64,000 bases of DNA, from contig NZ_CP115543.1 in NCBI RefSeq assembly GCF_031834615.1, positions 3,421,001 to 3,485,000 on the forward strand, in the 5' to 3' direction. Within the stretch, counting starts at the first letter, position 1; each line of letters starts with the position of its first letter. The translations under genes were made by a program, and so were the position numbers. The notes under the pieces are model-generated. The model was not told the origin of the DNA. It made no database searches and saw only the letters and a program-made list of their open reading frames with translations. This DNA comes from Stenotrophomonas aracearum. GTDB lineage: Bacteria; Pseudomonadota; Gammaproteobacteria; Xanthomonadales; Xanthomonadaceae. This document shows positions 1 through 6,991 of this stretch, piece after piece.

Positions 1-168
1 CAGCGGCTGCGCCGGAATGTCGAACGACTGCACGGCGGAGAGTGCGGCGCTGTCGGCGGACTGGGCCAGCGCCGGCGCTGCGGGTGCAGCGGCCAGGCCG
101 CACGCCAGCAGGGCGATGCACAGGCGGGACGGGCGCGGCAACGCGCGCGGTCGGGAGTTGGAAAGCAT
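1..168 (-). CDS. TonB-dependent receptor with STN signalling domain, N-terminal fragment
   Basis: The first 56 codons of an outer-membrane receptor gene that runs off the left edge. The start is the ATG at 166-168. The product opens with a basic N-terminus, a hydrophobic stretch (IALLACGLAAAP) and a likely cleavage site after ALA at residue 35. It then reads SFDIPAQPL at residues 48-56, the usual beginning of the secretin/TonB short N-terminal (STN) domain found in FecA-like transducers. Such receptors import iron chelates or glycans and signal through their STN domain to a FecR-type anti-sigma. The FecR-like and FecI-like genes lie just upstream on the same strand, which supports the call. 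The ligand cannot be judged from this fragment. Confidence 0.8.
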   Translation of the reverse strand, partial: MLSNSRPRALPRPSRLCIALLACGLAAAPAAPALAQSADSAALSAVQSFDIPAQPL

Positions 169-302
169 GTTGAAACCTGTAGGTAGGGCGATGCCGTGCA
201 GACGGCGTCCCCGCAGGGACTGCGGGCGCTGCGAAGTACGTGGCGGCGGCGGGTACGTTCGGGGGTAAGACGCGTGCGGGGCGTACATCCCCAAGATCGA
301 TT

Positions 303-1259
303 TCAGTGCGCCGCTTCGCGGCTCACGATCGCCACGCCCAGCGGCAGGCGGGTGACGCGCAGGCCGGCCGACATCGCCAGCGCGTCCAGCGCCTGCTCGG
401 GCTGGTCGACGCGCAGCGCGGCGTTGACCGGCGACAACGCCGACAGGTCGCCGCGCACGAAGGTCGGCCCGGCGCGATACCGCGCGATCTGGTCGACCGC
501 CGCGCCCACCGGCACCGCGTCCAGCAGCAGCTCGCCCTCGCGCCATGCCGCGATCCGGTCCGGCGCGAGGTCGGCCTGGCGCAGCACCTGGCCACCGCGC
601 GCGAAGCCGGCGCGTTGCCCGGCCAGCAGGTAGGTCCAGCCGCTTTCCGGCGTCGCCGCCACGCGGATCTGTCCCTGCGACACTTCGGCGTCCACGCCGT
701 GTCCGGTATCGGCCACCGCGAAGGCCGTGGCGATGTCTTCCACTACCCCACCCTGCGCGCGGACCCGGAAAGGCTGCGCGTGCCCGGGCGCGACTTCGAA
801 CCAGGCGCGGCCGCGCAGCAGGCGGATGCCGCGCTCGCTGTCGTCGTAGTCCACGGCGATCGCCGAGTCGGCATCGAGCACCGCCCGGCTGCCGTCTGGC
901 AATGCCAGTGTCACCACCTCGCTGCCGCTGCGGTGGTCGGCGCGCAGGCGCAGCCACGCGTCCGGCGACACCCACAGCAGGGCGAGCACCGCTGCTGCCG
1001 CCAACGCGATGCGCGGCGCGCGCCTGCGGGGTGCACGGTGGGCGCGCACCGGGGGCTGCGCCACCGCCTGCCACAGCTGCCGTTCGTATTCGAACGCGCG
1101 GCGGTGGCCGGGTTGCTTCAACCACTGCTCGAAGGCCTGCATGCGCTCGGGTTCGACCGCGCCGGAGGCGAGCCATGCGATCCACGCCTGCGCCTGTTCG
1201 GCAAGCAGGTCGGGCGAGTCGGGTTGGGTCCGGTGGTCGGGCAGGTTCTGCGGGCTCAT
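303..1259 (-). CDS. FecR-family anti-sigma / sigma regulator
   Basis: A 318-residue inner-membrane regulator of the FecR family. The N-terminal cytoplasmic part (about residues 20-65) carries the family signature AQAWIAWLASG (23-33), which contacts the sigma factor. A single hydrophobic segment spans about 83-98, and the periplasmic FecR domain fills about 110-205. The C-terminal part resembles the region that reads the receptor STN domain. In this family the periplasmic part senses ligand-loaded receptor and releases or activates the ECF sigma factor. The gene lies 77 bp downstream of the sigma gene and 134 bp upstream of the receptor, the classical sigma-regulator-receptor order. The signal is unknown. 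Confidence 0.88.
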   Translation of the reverse strand: MSPQNLPDHRTQPDSPDLLAEQAQAWIAWLASGAVEPERMQAFEQWLKQPGHRRAFEYERQLWQAVAQPPVRAHRAPRRRAPRIALAAAAVLALLWVSPDAWLRLRADHRSGSEVVTLALPDGSRAVLDADSAIAVDYDDSERGIRLLRGRAWFEVAPGHAQPFRVRAQGGVVEDIATAFAVADTGHGVDAEVSQGQIRVAATPESGWTYLLAGQRAGFARGGQVLRQADLAPDRIAAWREGELLLDAVPVGAAVDQIARYRAGPTFVRGDLSALSPVNAALRVDQPEQALDALAMSAGLRVTRLPLGVAIVSREAAH

Positions 1260-1336
1260 TGGCTGGCAAGGGGTGCGGTGGCAGCGCCGTTACCATCAAG
1301 ACGTGTGGGAACGGCACTTCCCCAAGCCCGTGCGCC

Positions 1337-1837
1337 TTACCGCCCGCTGCGCGCCCAGGCGAGCCGCTGCAACGCGGCCCGCACATGGTTTTCCACGGTG
1401 GTGACCGACACGCCACGGCGCCGGGCAATCTCCGCCTGGGTCAGCCCCTGCAACCGGTTGAGGCGGAAGATCGTGCGGGTCGGTTCGGGAAGATGGTCGG
1501 CGGCGGCCAGCACGCGCTGCAGCTCGTCCTGGGCCATGGCCTGTTCTTCCGTGGACAGCACTTCATCCGGCCCCCACAGGTAGTGGTCGGCCAACAGCCG
1601 CGCCTGGCGGCTGCGTTCCCGGCCCTGGTCGGTGGCCAGGTTGGTGGCCAGACGGTACAGATAGGCCCGCGGGTTGTCGATGGCCACGCTGCCATCGACG
1701 CCGCGGGCCTTGAACCAGATGGCCTGGATCACATCTTCAGCGCTGCTGTCGCTGCCCAGGATGCGGCGCACCAGGCGCAGCAGCGCAGGGCGTTCGCGGA
1801 TCAGCAGCTCGGTGAGGGTCGAGGCATTGGACGACAT
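1337..1837 (-). CDS. FecI-like ECF sigma-70 factor
   Basis: A 166-residue extracytoplasmic-function sigma factor. Region 2 covers about residues 14-80, with the AEDVIQAIWFKA helix near 33-44. Region 4 covers about 110-160, with the helix-turn-helix GLTQAEIARRRGVS at 131-144. There is no room for sigma regions 1 or 3, which is normal for the ECF group. It should direct RNA polymerase to the promoter of the downstream receptor gene under control of the FecR-like protein encoded next. Its start lies 39 bp from the end of the preceding gene on the same strand. Assignment to the FecI type rests on the neighbours as much as on the sequence. Confidence 0.88.
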   Translation of the reverse strand: MSSNASTLTELLIRERPALLRLVRRILGSDSSAEDVIQAIWFKARGVDGSVAIDNPRAYLYRLATNLATDQGRERSRQARLLADHYLWGPDEVLSTEEQAMAQDELQRVLAAADHLPEPTRTIFRLNRLQGLTQAEIARRRGVSVTTVENHVRAALQRLAWARSGR

Positions 1838-1876
1838 GGGCGCGGCATCTTACCCTCCAAATGAGAATGCGTCACG

Positions 1877-2512
1877 TTAAGCCCGTGGTCGCCGCACCAC
1901 GCGAAGTTTGCCGCTGCGTCCGCCGCCGGCATAGAACAGGCCGGCACCGTCGGCTTCCAGGCCACTCACGTGCTGGCCTTCGGGCATCTCCAGCCGCTCC
2001 AGCACCTCGCCGCTGGCAGGGTCCACGCGGCGGATGTCGCTGCGCTCGCCGTCGTCGGTGCCATGCCAGAGCTCACCGTCGACCCAGGTCACGCCGGTGA
2101 CGAAGCGGTCCGATTCGATCGTGCGGATCACGCGCCCGTTGTCGGGGTCGATCTGATGGATGCGACGGTCGCGGTACTGCCCAACCCAGAGACTGCCATC
2201 GGCCCAGGCCATGCCCGAGTCGTTGCCGCCGCCGGGAGCAGGAATGGAGCCCAGTACCTTGCCGGTCTGCGGGTCGATCCGGTCGATCCGGGCTTCGGCG
2301 ATCTGGTACAGATGCGTGCCGTCGAAGGCAGTACCGGCGTCGCAGGGCACGGGGAGCGAACGCACGGTCTGGCCGGTGTCCGGATCGATCGCGAGCAGGG
2401 CCGCGCCGGTGGCGGCCCAGACGTGGCGGCCGTCGAAACTGACCCCATGCACGGCGTCGGCGCCGGCAAACGGGCCGAATTCGCGGGTGACTTCAGCAGT
2501 TGCAGTGTTCAT
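1877..2512 (-). CDS. YncE/Vgb-like beta-propeller protein
   Basis: A 211-residue protein made of repeated blades of the type D-x-TG-x-V, each with a phrase such as AIDPDTGQTV, RIDPQTGKVLGS, QIDPDNGRVI and RVDPASGEVL. Tryptophan-containing strands (WAADGSLWVG-like) lie between them. This is the pattern of NHL/YncE/virginiamycin B lyase-like beta-propellers. No signal peptide is seen, so it is probably cytoplasmic. The start at 2510-2512 was chosen over a much longer upstream frame because that frame shadows the preceding regulator gene. It follows that regulator by 44 bp and probably shares its transcript. The enzymatic or binding role is unknown. Confidence 0.75.
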   Translation of the reverse strand: MNTATAEVTREFGPFAGADAVHGVSFDGRHVWAATGAALLAIDPDTGQTVRSLPVPCDAGTAFDGTHLYQIAEARIDRIDPQTGKVLGSIPAPGGGNDSGMAWADGSLWVGQYRDRRIHQIDPDNGRVIRTIESDRFVTGVTWVDGELWHGTDDGERSDIRRVDPASGEVLERLEMPEGQHVSGLEADGAGLFYAGGGRSGKLRVVRRPRA

Positions 2513-2556
2513 TGCAGCATCTCCTGGCACGTCGGAAGGGGTGCCTGGCCATGACA

Positions 2557-3777
2557 CTAGTCGCCTGGCAGCGAGGCAGGGAGTAACAAGATCGTCGTGA
2601 ATCCGGCCAGCGGCGCGCCCAGCCAGCGCTGCGCGCGCCCACGTCCATGGCTGCGCACCGCGCCTTCGGCTTCCAGCGCGGCCAGTTCGCGCTGCACGGT
2701 GCGCTGGCTGGCGCCCACCGCCAGCGCCAGTGCCGAGGTGGACCAGGCCGCGCCGTCGGCCAGCAGCGCTTCCAGTGCCGCCGGCTCGCCATCGCGCGGG
2801 GGCACCAGCACGGCCACGTCGATACCGGCCGGTGCGCGCAACCGGTACCCGGTGTCGGTTGCCTCGATCTCCAGCAGACCCTGCACCGCTGAACGGACCC
2901 GCCCGATGTCCACGCGCAGGCGAGCACGGTGGGTGTGGTCGCCGGCATGGGTACGGAACACCTCTGCGATCACCTGATCCCGGTCCACGTCGCCCGGCCA
3001 GGCCTGGCCGAGCGCACGCAGCAACGCGAACAGCAGCGGGCGGCGCGCCAGCGAGCGCCACTGCCCCGACTGCCAGACACCCCGCCGACAGCCGTCGATC
3101 ACGCACGCAGGCGACGCGAGCAGGCGTTGCACGGCGGCCAGGTCCAGCGGCGTTGCGGCGCCCTCGCCCAGCCTGCGTGCTGCGGGCTGCGCCAGTTGTC
3201 CGCTCGCGTGCGCCACCTCGGCCTGCAGCGCCGCGATGCCGGATGCCTGGGCCGCATCGGCGGCCAGCAGCAACGCGGCCTCTGCCTGCGGCACCTGCAG
3301 CGCACAGGCCGCCAACGCGGCCTCGGTCAATGCGGCCATTGCCGCGAGCGCCGGTGCCTGCGCGCGTGCGCGGACCTGCGCCAGGGCAGTGAGCGCTTCC
3401 TGCGGGCGTCCCAGCAGCAGTGCGCGGCGCGCCAGGATCAACCACGCCTGCTGCGCGTTGTGCGGGTCACCGCGCGTCTGCAGGGCAAGTGCGGCAGCCA
3501 GTAAGGGCGTACTGGAGCCGGCGAGGTCGCGCAGCGCCAGCGCCACTTCGGCCTCGGCCACGACACAGCGGGCCCGTGCCAGCACTTCATCGCGACCAAA
3601 TCCACGCTGGGCCTGGCGCAGCAGGTCGCGGGCCCGCTCCAGTTCGCCCAGCTGCGCCATGGCCACGCCACGCAGGGCAAGCGCCGGTGGGTCGCCGCGC
3701 AGGGACACGTGCCCCAGCGCGGTGAGCACATCACCGGCGGCAAGGGCACGGGCGGCGGCGGTAAGCAGTGAATCCAT
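2557..3777 (-). CDS. TPR and winged-helix transcriptional regulator
   Basis: A 406-residue protein in two parts. Residues 1 to about 200 are Ala/Leu-rich helical repeats resembling tetratricopeptides (phrases such as LRGVAMAQLGELERARDLL). About 215-310 resembles an OmpR/SARP-like winged helix, with RRPLLFALLRALGQ and a C-terminal hairpin ending TGYRL. A further short helix-turn-helix (ALAVGASQRTVQRELAALEA) lies at about 350-370. It probably regulates its own four-gene operon: it starts 9 bp after the upstream secreted-protein gene and ends 44 bp before the propeller gene. The combination of two DNA-binding-like modules is unusual. The effector is unknown. Confidence 0.65.
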   Translation of the reverse strand: MDSLLTAAARALAAGDVLTALGHVSLRGDPPALALRGVAMAQLGELERARDLLRQAQRGFGRDEVLARARCVVAEAEVALALRDLAGSSTPLLAAALALQTRGDPHNAQQAWLILARRALLLGRPQEALTALAQVRARAQAPALAAMAALTEAALAACALQVPQAEAALLLAADAAQASGIAALQAEVAHASGQLAQPAARRLGEGAATPLDLAAVQRLLASPACVIDGCRRGVWQSGQWRSLARRPLLFALLRALGQAWPGDVDRDQVIAEVFRTHAGDHTHRARLRVDIGRVRSAVQGLLEIEATDTGYRLRAPAGIDVAVLVPPRDGEPAALEALLADGAAWSTSALALAVGASQRTVQRELAALEAEGAVRSHGRGRAQRWLGAPLAGFTTILLLPASLPGD

Positions 3778-3786
3778 TCCTGAAGG

Positions 3787-4296
3787 CTAACGCAGGCACT
3801 CGGCCAGTGCGTCGAACAGGGTCTTTCGGGTGCCCGGCAGCGACTGGAACAAGGGCTGTGGTCCGTCGAGCGACGCCAGTAGCGCCCCCACCGAGGTGCG
3901 TGCACCGAGCGGGAAGCGGCACAGCCAGGTCGGCTGCCGGTGCAGGAGTGCGCCGCTGACGGGATCGACCTCCACCTCACTGGCGGCAAACGCCCAGCCA
4001 CACGCATTCACCCTGCCGCTGGCCCGCTCGACCGAGCAGCGCAGCTTCATCGGCGCGTAGTCGGTGAACTCGCCTTCGCAGAACGTATCCGGGCAGACGT
4101 CGTCGAAGGCATCTTCCAGCCGGTGGCGCAGGTCGCGGAACGCCGCCCAGTTCGCCTGCGGCGTGGGGTAGTCGACCAGGTCGACGTGCAACGGCGCGGC
4201 AACGGGCGCGGGCGGCGCCGGCGCCTCCGCGGCCGGCAGCATGGCCAGCGCAGCGGCCAGCACGGGAATGTGGACCAACGGCAGAAAGGCGGTCAT
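3787..4296 (-). CDS. Secreted Cys-rich conserved protein, paralogue of the next upstream gene
   Basis: A 169-residue exported protein of unknown function. It has a hydrophobic N-terminus (about 6-24) and likely cleavage near AEA. A conserved core carries CPDTFCEG, then KLRCSVE and NACGWAF, giving four cysteines that could form two disulfides in the periplasm. The same cysteine frame and the same C-terminal pattern (LFDALAECLR versus LFDVLRRCLS) occur in the adjacent upstream gene, so the two are tandem paralogues. The start has a good ribosome-binding site (AAGGAG about 8 bases before the ATG). I do not recognise a characterised family. Confidence 0.7.
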   Translation of the reverse strand: MTAFLPLVHIPVLAAALAMLPAAEAPAPPAPVAAPLHVDLVDYPTPQANWAAFRDLRHRLEDAFDDVCPDTFCEGEFTDYAPMKLRCSVERASGRVNACGWAFAASEVEVDPVSGALLHRQPTWLCRFPLGARTSVGALLASLDGPQPLFQSLPGTRKTLFDALAECLR

Positions 4297-4318
4297 GGCA
4301 GTTCTCCTTGGCGGCGGA

Positions 4319-4846
4319 TCAGGACAGGCAGCGGCGCAGCACGTCGAACAGCGACACCTGGCCGCCGGGCAGGCGGTTGAACAGGTAGCCGGAGCTGTCC
4401 GGTTGCAGCGTGGTCATGTGGGAAAGGAAGTCTTCGGCCGACAGCGCGTACGGAAGCGGCAGCGGGCAGTACCACTGGCTCAGCTCGGTACGCACCGCGC
4501 CGGTGCCCGGGTGCACCCAGGTCTGGCTGGCCACCACGGCATAGCGGCAGCTGTGGATGCGGTCCTGGCGGGTGTCGACCACGCAGTCCAGGCGCAGCGG
4601 ACGGTAGTTGCCGATACGCCCGGCACAGAACGCGTCCGGGCAGGCGTCGGTGAACTCGTCGGCCAGCCAGCGGTCGAGCTCCCGGTAGGCGGTGTCATCC
4701 GGCGTATCGCCGGGCCCGAGACGGTCGGCCAGGTCGATGTAACGCGGCGGGCCGGCCAGCCCCTGGGCCGACACGGCCGACGACAGGGCCAGCAGGGCGA
4801 GGGACAGCGGCAGCAGATGGCGGAAACAGGCGGTGCGCAGGGTCAT
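4319..4846 (-). CDS. Secreted Cys-rich conserved protein, first gene of the operon
   Basis: A 175-residue exported protein of unknown function when started at the ATG at 4844-4846. An in-frame ATG nine codons earlier lacks a better ribosome site. A signal peptide is clear (LLPLSLALLALSSAVSA). The mature part contains CPDAFCAGRIG, RLDCVVD and HSCRYAV, the same four-cysteine frame as the following paralogue, and both end in a short amphipathic helix with a last Cys. It lies 22 bp upstream of the paralogue and leads the minus-strand operon, divergent from ppa. Duplicated small secreted proteins under a dedicated regulator suggest an envelope or secretion role, but that is inference. Confidence 0.68.
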   Translation of the reverse strand: MTLRTACFRHLLPLSLALLALSSAVSAQGLAGPPRYIDLADRLGPGDTPDDTAYRELDRWLADEFTDACPDAFCAGRIGNYRPLRLDCVVDTRQDRIHSCRYAVVASQTWVHPGTGAVRTELSQWYCPLPLPYALSAEDFLSHMTTLQPDSSGYLFNRLPGGQVSLFDVLRRCLS

Positions 4847-5030
4847 GGTCGGGCTCCGTGGAAGGAGCTCCACGGTGCGCCGGCGCGGGCGCCGGAAGGA
4901 TCAGGCGGGTGCGCGGGCGAGGGTCGGCCCATGCCGCAACGAACGGTCGGCCACACCCCACCTGCACGGCGGCCGGCAAAGGCATAAAATGGGAGGTCTT
5001 ATCGCGCCATCCCCCCTCTCGGAGCACACC

Positions 5031-5567
5031 ATGGGTCTGGAACTCGTCTCGCCCGGCAAGAACCCGCCGGAAGAAATCAACGTCATCATCGAGATCCCGA
5101 AGGACTCGGAACCGGTCAAGTACGAAGTGGACAAGGAAACCGGCGCGATCTTCGTCGACCGCATCCTCTCCACCCCGATGCGCTACCCGTGCAACTACGG
5201 CTACGTGCCGAGCACCCTGTGCGGCGACGGCGACCCGGCCGACGTGCTGGTGGTGCTGCCGCTGCCACTGATCCCCGGTTCGGTGGTGCGCTGCCGTCCG
5301 GTCGGCGTGCTGAAGATGAGCGACGAAGCCGGCAGCGATGAAAAGATCCTGGCCGTGCCGGTGTCCAAGGTATTCAGCGGCTACGCGCACGTGGAAGACA
5401 TCGAACAGGTGTCCAGCCACTGGCTGGAGCGCATCGGCCACTTCTTCGAGCACTACAAGGATCTGGAGAAGGGCAAGTGGGTCAAGCTGGATGGCTGGGG
5501 CGGCGCCGCCGAAGCCAAGCAGATCCTGGTCGAAGCGCACCAGCGCTATCTGTCCAGCGCCAGCTGA
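5031..5567 (+). CDS. ppa: Inorganic pyrophosphatase
   Basis: A 178-residue family I soluble pyrophosphatase, close to the usual bacterial length of about 175. It hydrolyses the PPi made by polymerases and ligases to two phosphates in the cytoplasm, using Mg2+. Visible signatures are the N-terminal EIPKDSEPVKYEVDKETG, the YPCNYGYVP segment, and the metal-binding DGDPADVLV with its spaced acidic residues. The later VFSGYAHVEDI block and the HFFEHYKDLEKGKWV block are also typical. The ATG at 5031 is preceded by a GGAG four bases upstream of the spacer. It stands alone between a divergent operon and the HDOD gene. A GC-rich hairpin (5583-5605) follows without a T-run. Confidence 0.97.
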   Translation: MGLELVSPGKNPPEEINVIIEIPKDSEPVKYEVDKETGAIFVDRILSTPMRYPCNYGYVPSTLCGDGDPADVLVVLPLPLIPGSVVRCRPVGVLKMSDEAGSDEKILAVPVSKVFSGYAHVEDIEQVSSHWLERIGHFFEHYKDLEKGKWVKLDGWGGAAEAKQILVEAHQRYLSSAS

Positions 5568-5720
5568 GACTGAATGAGCCCCGCTCCGGCGCTTGCCGCC
5601 GGAGCGACGCCCATCACGTTTTTACGCTGTGGCACATCACAGTTTGTGCCGGATTGGGTACATTGCGACTTCTACACCGTCCACGGTGGGGTTCACCGTG
5701 GTCACCCAGGGGATTGTGTC

Positions 5721-6842
5721 GTGCGTATTCTGTTAGTTGGGGACGAAGCCAGCCTGTCGGCTGAGCTGTTGGATTTCATTGCCGATCTTGGGGAAGAATG
5801 GCAGCCGTTGACCGCCGCCGATGGCCAGACGGCCATGAGCATCGTGTCGGCCTCGCCGGTCGATGCGGTCATTGCCTGCCCCACCCTGCCCGATCTCACC
5901 GCGACCACGCTGCTGGGCCAGATCCGGACGCTGCGTCCGGAAACGATCCGCATCGCGCTGGTTGAAGCGCCGCAGGGCAACCGGCCGCCGCCGGCGCGCC
6001 TGATCGGCGTGGCCCACCGTTTCCTGCCGTTGCCGCTGGCGCCGGAAGTGCTGCTTGAAGCGCTGACCAGCCTGGAAGAGCTGCGCGAGCTGCTCGACAG
6101 CGAACGCCTGCGCAGCGCCATCGGGCGCATCGAAAAACTGCCGTCGCCGCCGCACTTGTACCTGAGCCTGACCCAGGCGCTGGAGCACGACGACGACACC
6201 GATACCGCCGACGTGGCCAAGCTGGTTTCGGCCGACCCGGCGATTGCGGCCAAGGTGCTGCAGCTGTCGAACTCGGCGTTCTTCAACAGCGGGCGGACCA
6301 TTTCCGACCTGCGCAGCGCGGTGACCCGGCTGGGCCTGGCCACGCTGCGCGACCTGGTGCTGGCCAGTGAAGTGTTCTCGGCGTCGGCGCTGTCCGGTGC
6401 CGAGCGCAATGCGCTGCAGCAGCGCGCGCTGCTGGCCTCGCGGCTGGCGGCCAAGCTGCTGCCGGAATCCAGCGCCGAACTGGGCGCCACCGCAGCGCTG
6501 CTGGCCGATATCGGCCTGCTGCTGCCGGGCGTGCGCAACGAGCGCACCGAGCCGGCCAGCGACGCCGACCCGCGCCCGGGGCACAGCGAAGCCGGTGCGT
6601 ACCTGCTGGGCCTGTGGGGCCTGCCGATGCCGATCATCGAAGCGGTGGCGTTCCATCTGCAGCCGCAGCGGTCGAACACGCGCAGCTTCTGGGTGACCGG
6701 TGCGGTGCACGTGGCGCTGGCACTGGTCAACGGCGAGCCGGTGGACGAGGAATACCTGCAGCGCGCAGGCGTGCTGGGCAAGTTGCCGCAGTGGCGCGAC
6801 CATGCCAATGGGTTGATGGGGTTGGCTACCGCTGATGCTTGA
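5721..6842 (+). CDS. Pseudo-receiver and HDOD domain signalling protein
   Basis: A 373-residue protein started at the GTG at 5721 (AGGGG about ten bases upstream). Residues 1 to about 115 have the receiver fold pattern (VRILLVGDE start). However, the phospho-acceptor position reads VIACPTLPD, so Cys53 replaces Asp, and the later KP pair is also missing. Residues about 130-330 form an HDOD domain (VSADPAIAAKVLQLSNSAFF, SDLRSAVTRLGLATLRDLVL), a degenerate HD domain used in regulatory scaffolds rather than hydrolysis. Proteins of this kind link cell signalling to motility or cyclic-di-GMP in xanthomonads. The specific partner is unknown. A strong terminator follows at 6887-6916. Confidence 0.82.
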   Translation: MRILLVGDEASLSAELLDFIADLGEEWQPLTAADGQTAMSIVSASPVDAVIACPTLPDLTATTLLGQIRTLRPETIRIALVEAPQGNRPPPARLIGVAHRFLPLPLAPEVLLEALTSLEELRELLDSERLRSAIGRIEKLPSPPHLYLSLTQALEHDDDTDTADVAKLVSADPAIAAKVLQLSNSAFFNSGRTISDLRSAVTRLGLATLRDLVLASEVFSASALSGAERNALQQRALLASRLAAKLLPESSAELGATAALLADIGLLLPGVRNERTEPASDADPRPGHSEAGAYLLGLWGLPMPIIEAVAFHLQPQRSNTRSFWVTGAVHVALALVNGEPVDEEYLQRAGVLGKLPQWRDHANGLMGLATADA

Positions 6843-6856
6843 GCCGTGTATTGCGT

Positions 6857-6882
6857 GGAGCCGGGCAGAGCCCGGCTCTACC
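6857..6882. repeat. SMAG-type REP palindrome
   Basis: The core GCCGGGC, a short loop and GCCCGGC are followed by TCTACC, giving the GTAG end typical of Stenotrophomonas REP sequences. The same unit recurs at 18089-18112 and 18298-18322 with only loop changes. Confidence 0.75.
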
Positions 6883-6886
6883 GGGG

Positions 6887-6916
6887 AAACCGACCTTTTG
6901 AGGTCGGTTTTTTTTT
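6887..6916 (+). terminator. Rho-independent terminator of the HDOD gene
   Basis: A perfect 9-bp stem (AAACCGACC with GGTCGGTTT) and six-base loop is followed by a run of T. It lies 45 bp after the HDOD stop codon in the correct orientation. Confidence 0.9.
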
Positions 6917-6930
6917 GCCTGGCGTTCGGG

Positions 6931-6964
6931 CAAAGAAAGAGGGCGGGCCTTGCGGCCCGCCCTC
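6931..6964 (-). terminator. Rho-independent terminator of the TonB receptor gene
   Basis: On the minus strand an 11-bp stem (GAGGGCGGGCC with GGCCCGCCCTC, four-base loop) is followed by TTTCTTT. It lies 28 bp after the receptor stop codon and is convergent with the terminator at 6887-6916. Confidence 0.85.
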
Positions 6965-6991
6965 CTCTTATTGCACCAGTGGTTCGATGGA

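Noticed and set aside
5583..5605. Hairpin after ppa as a terminator
   Set aside because: The 8-bp stem is good, but no T-run follows, so termination is not supported.
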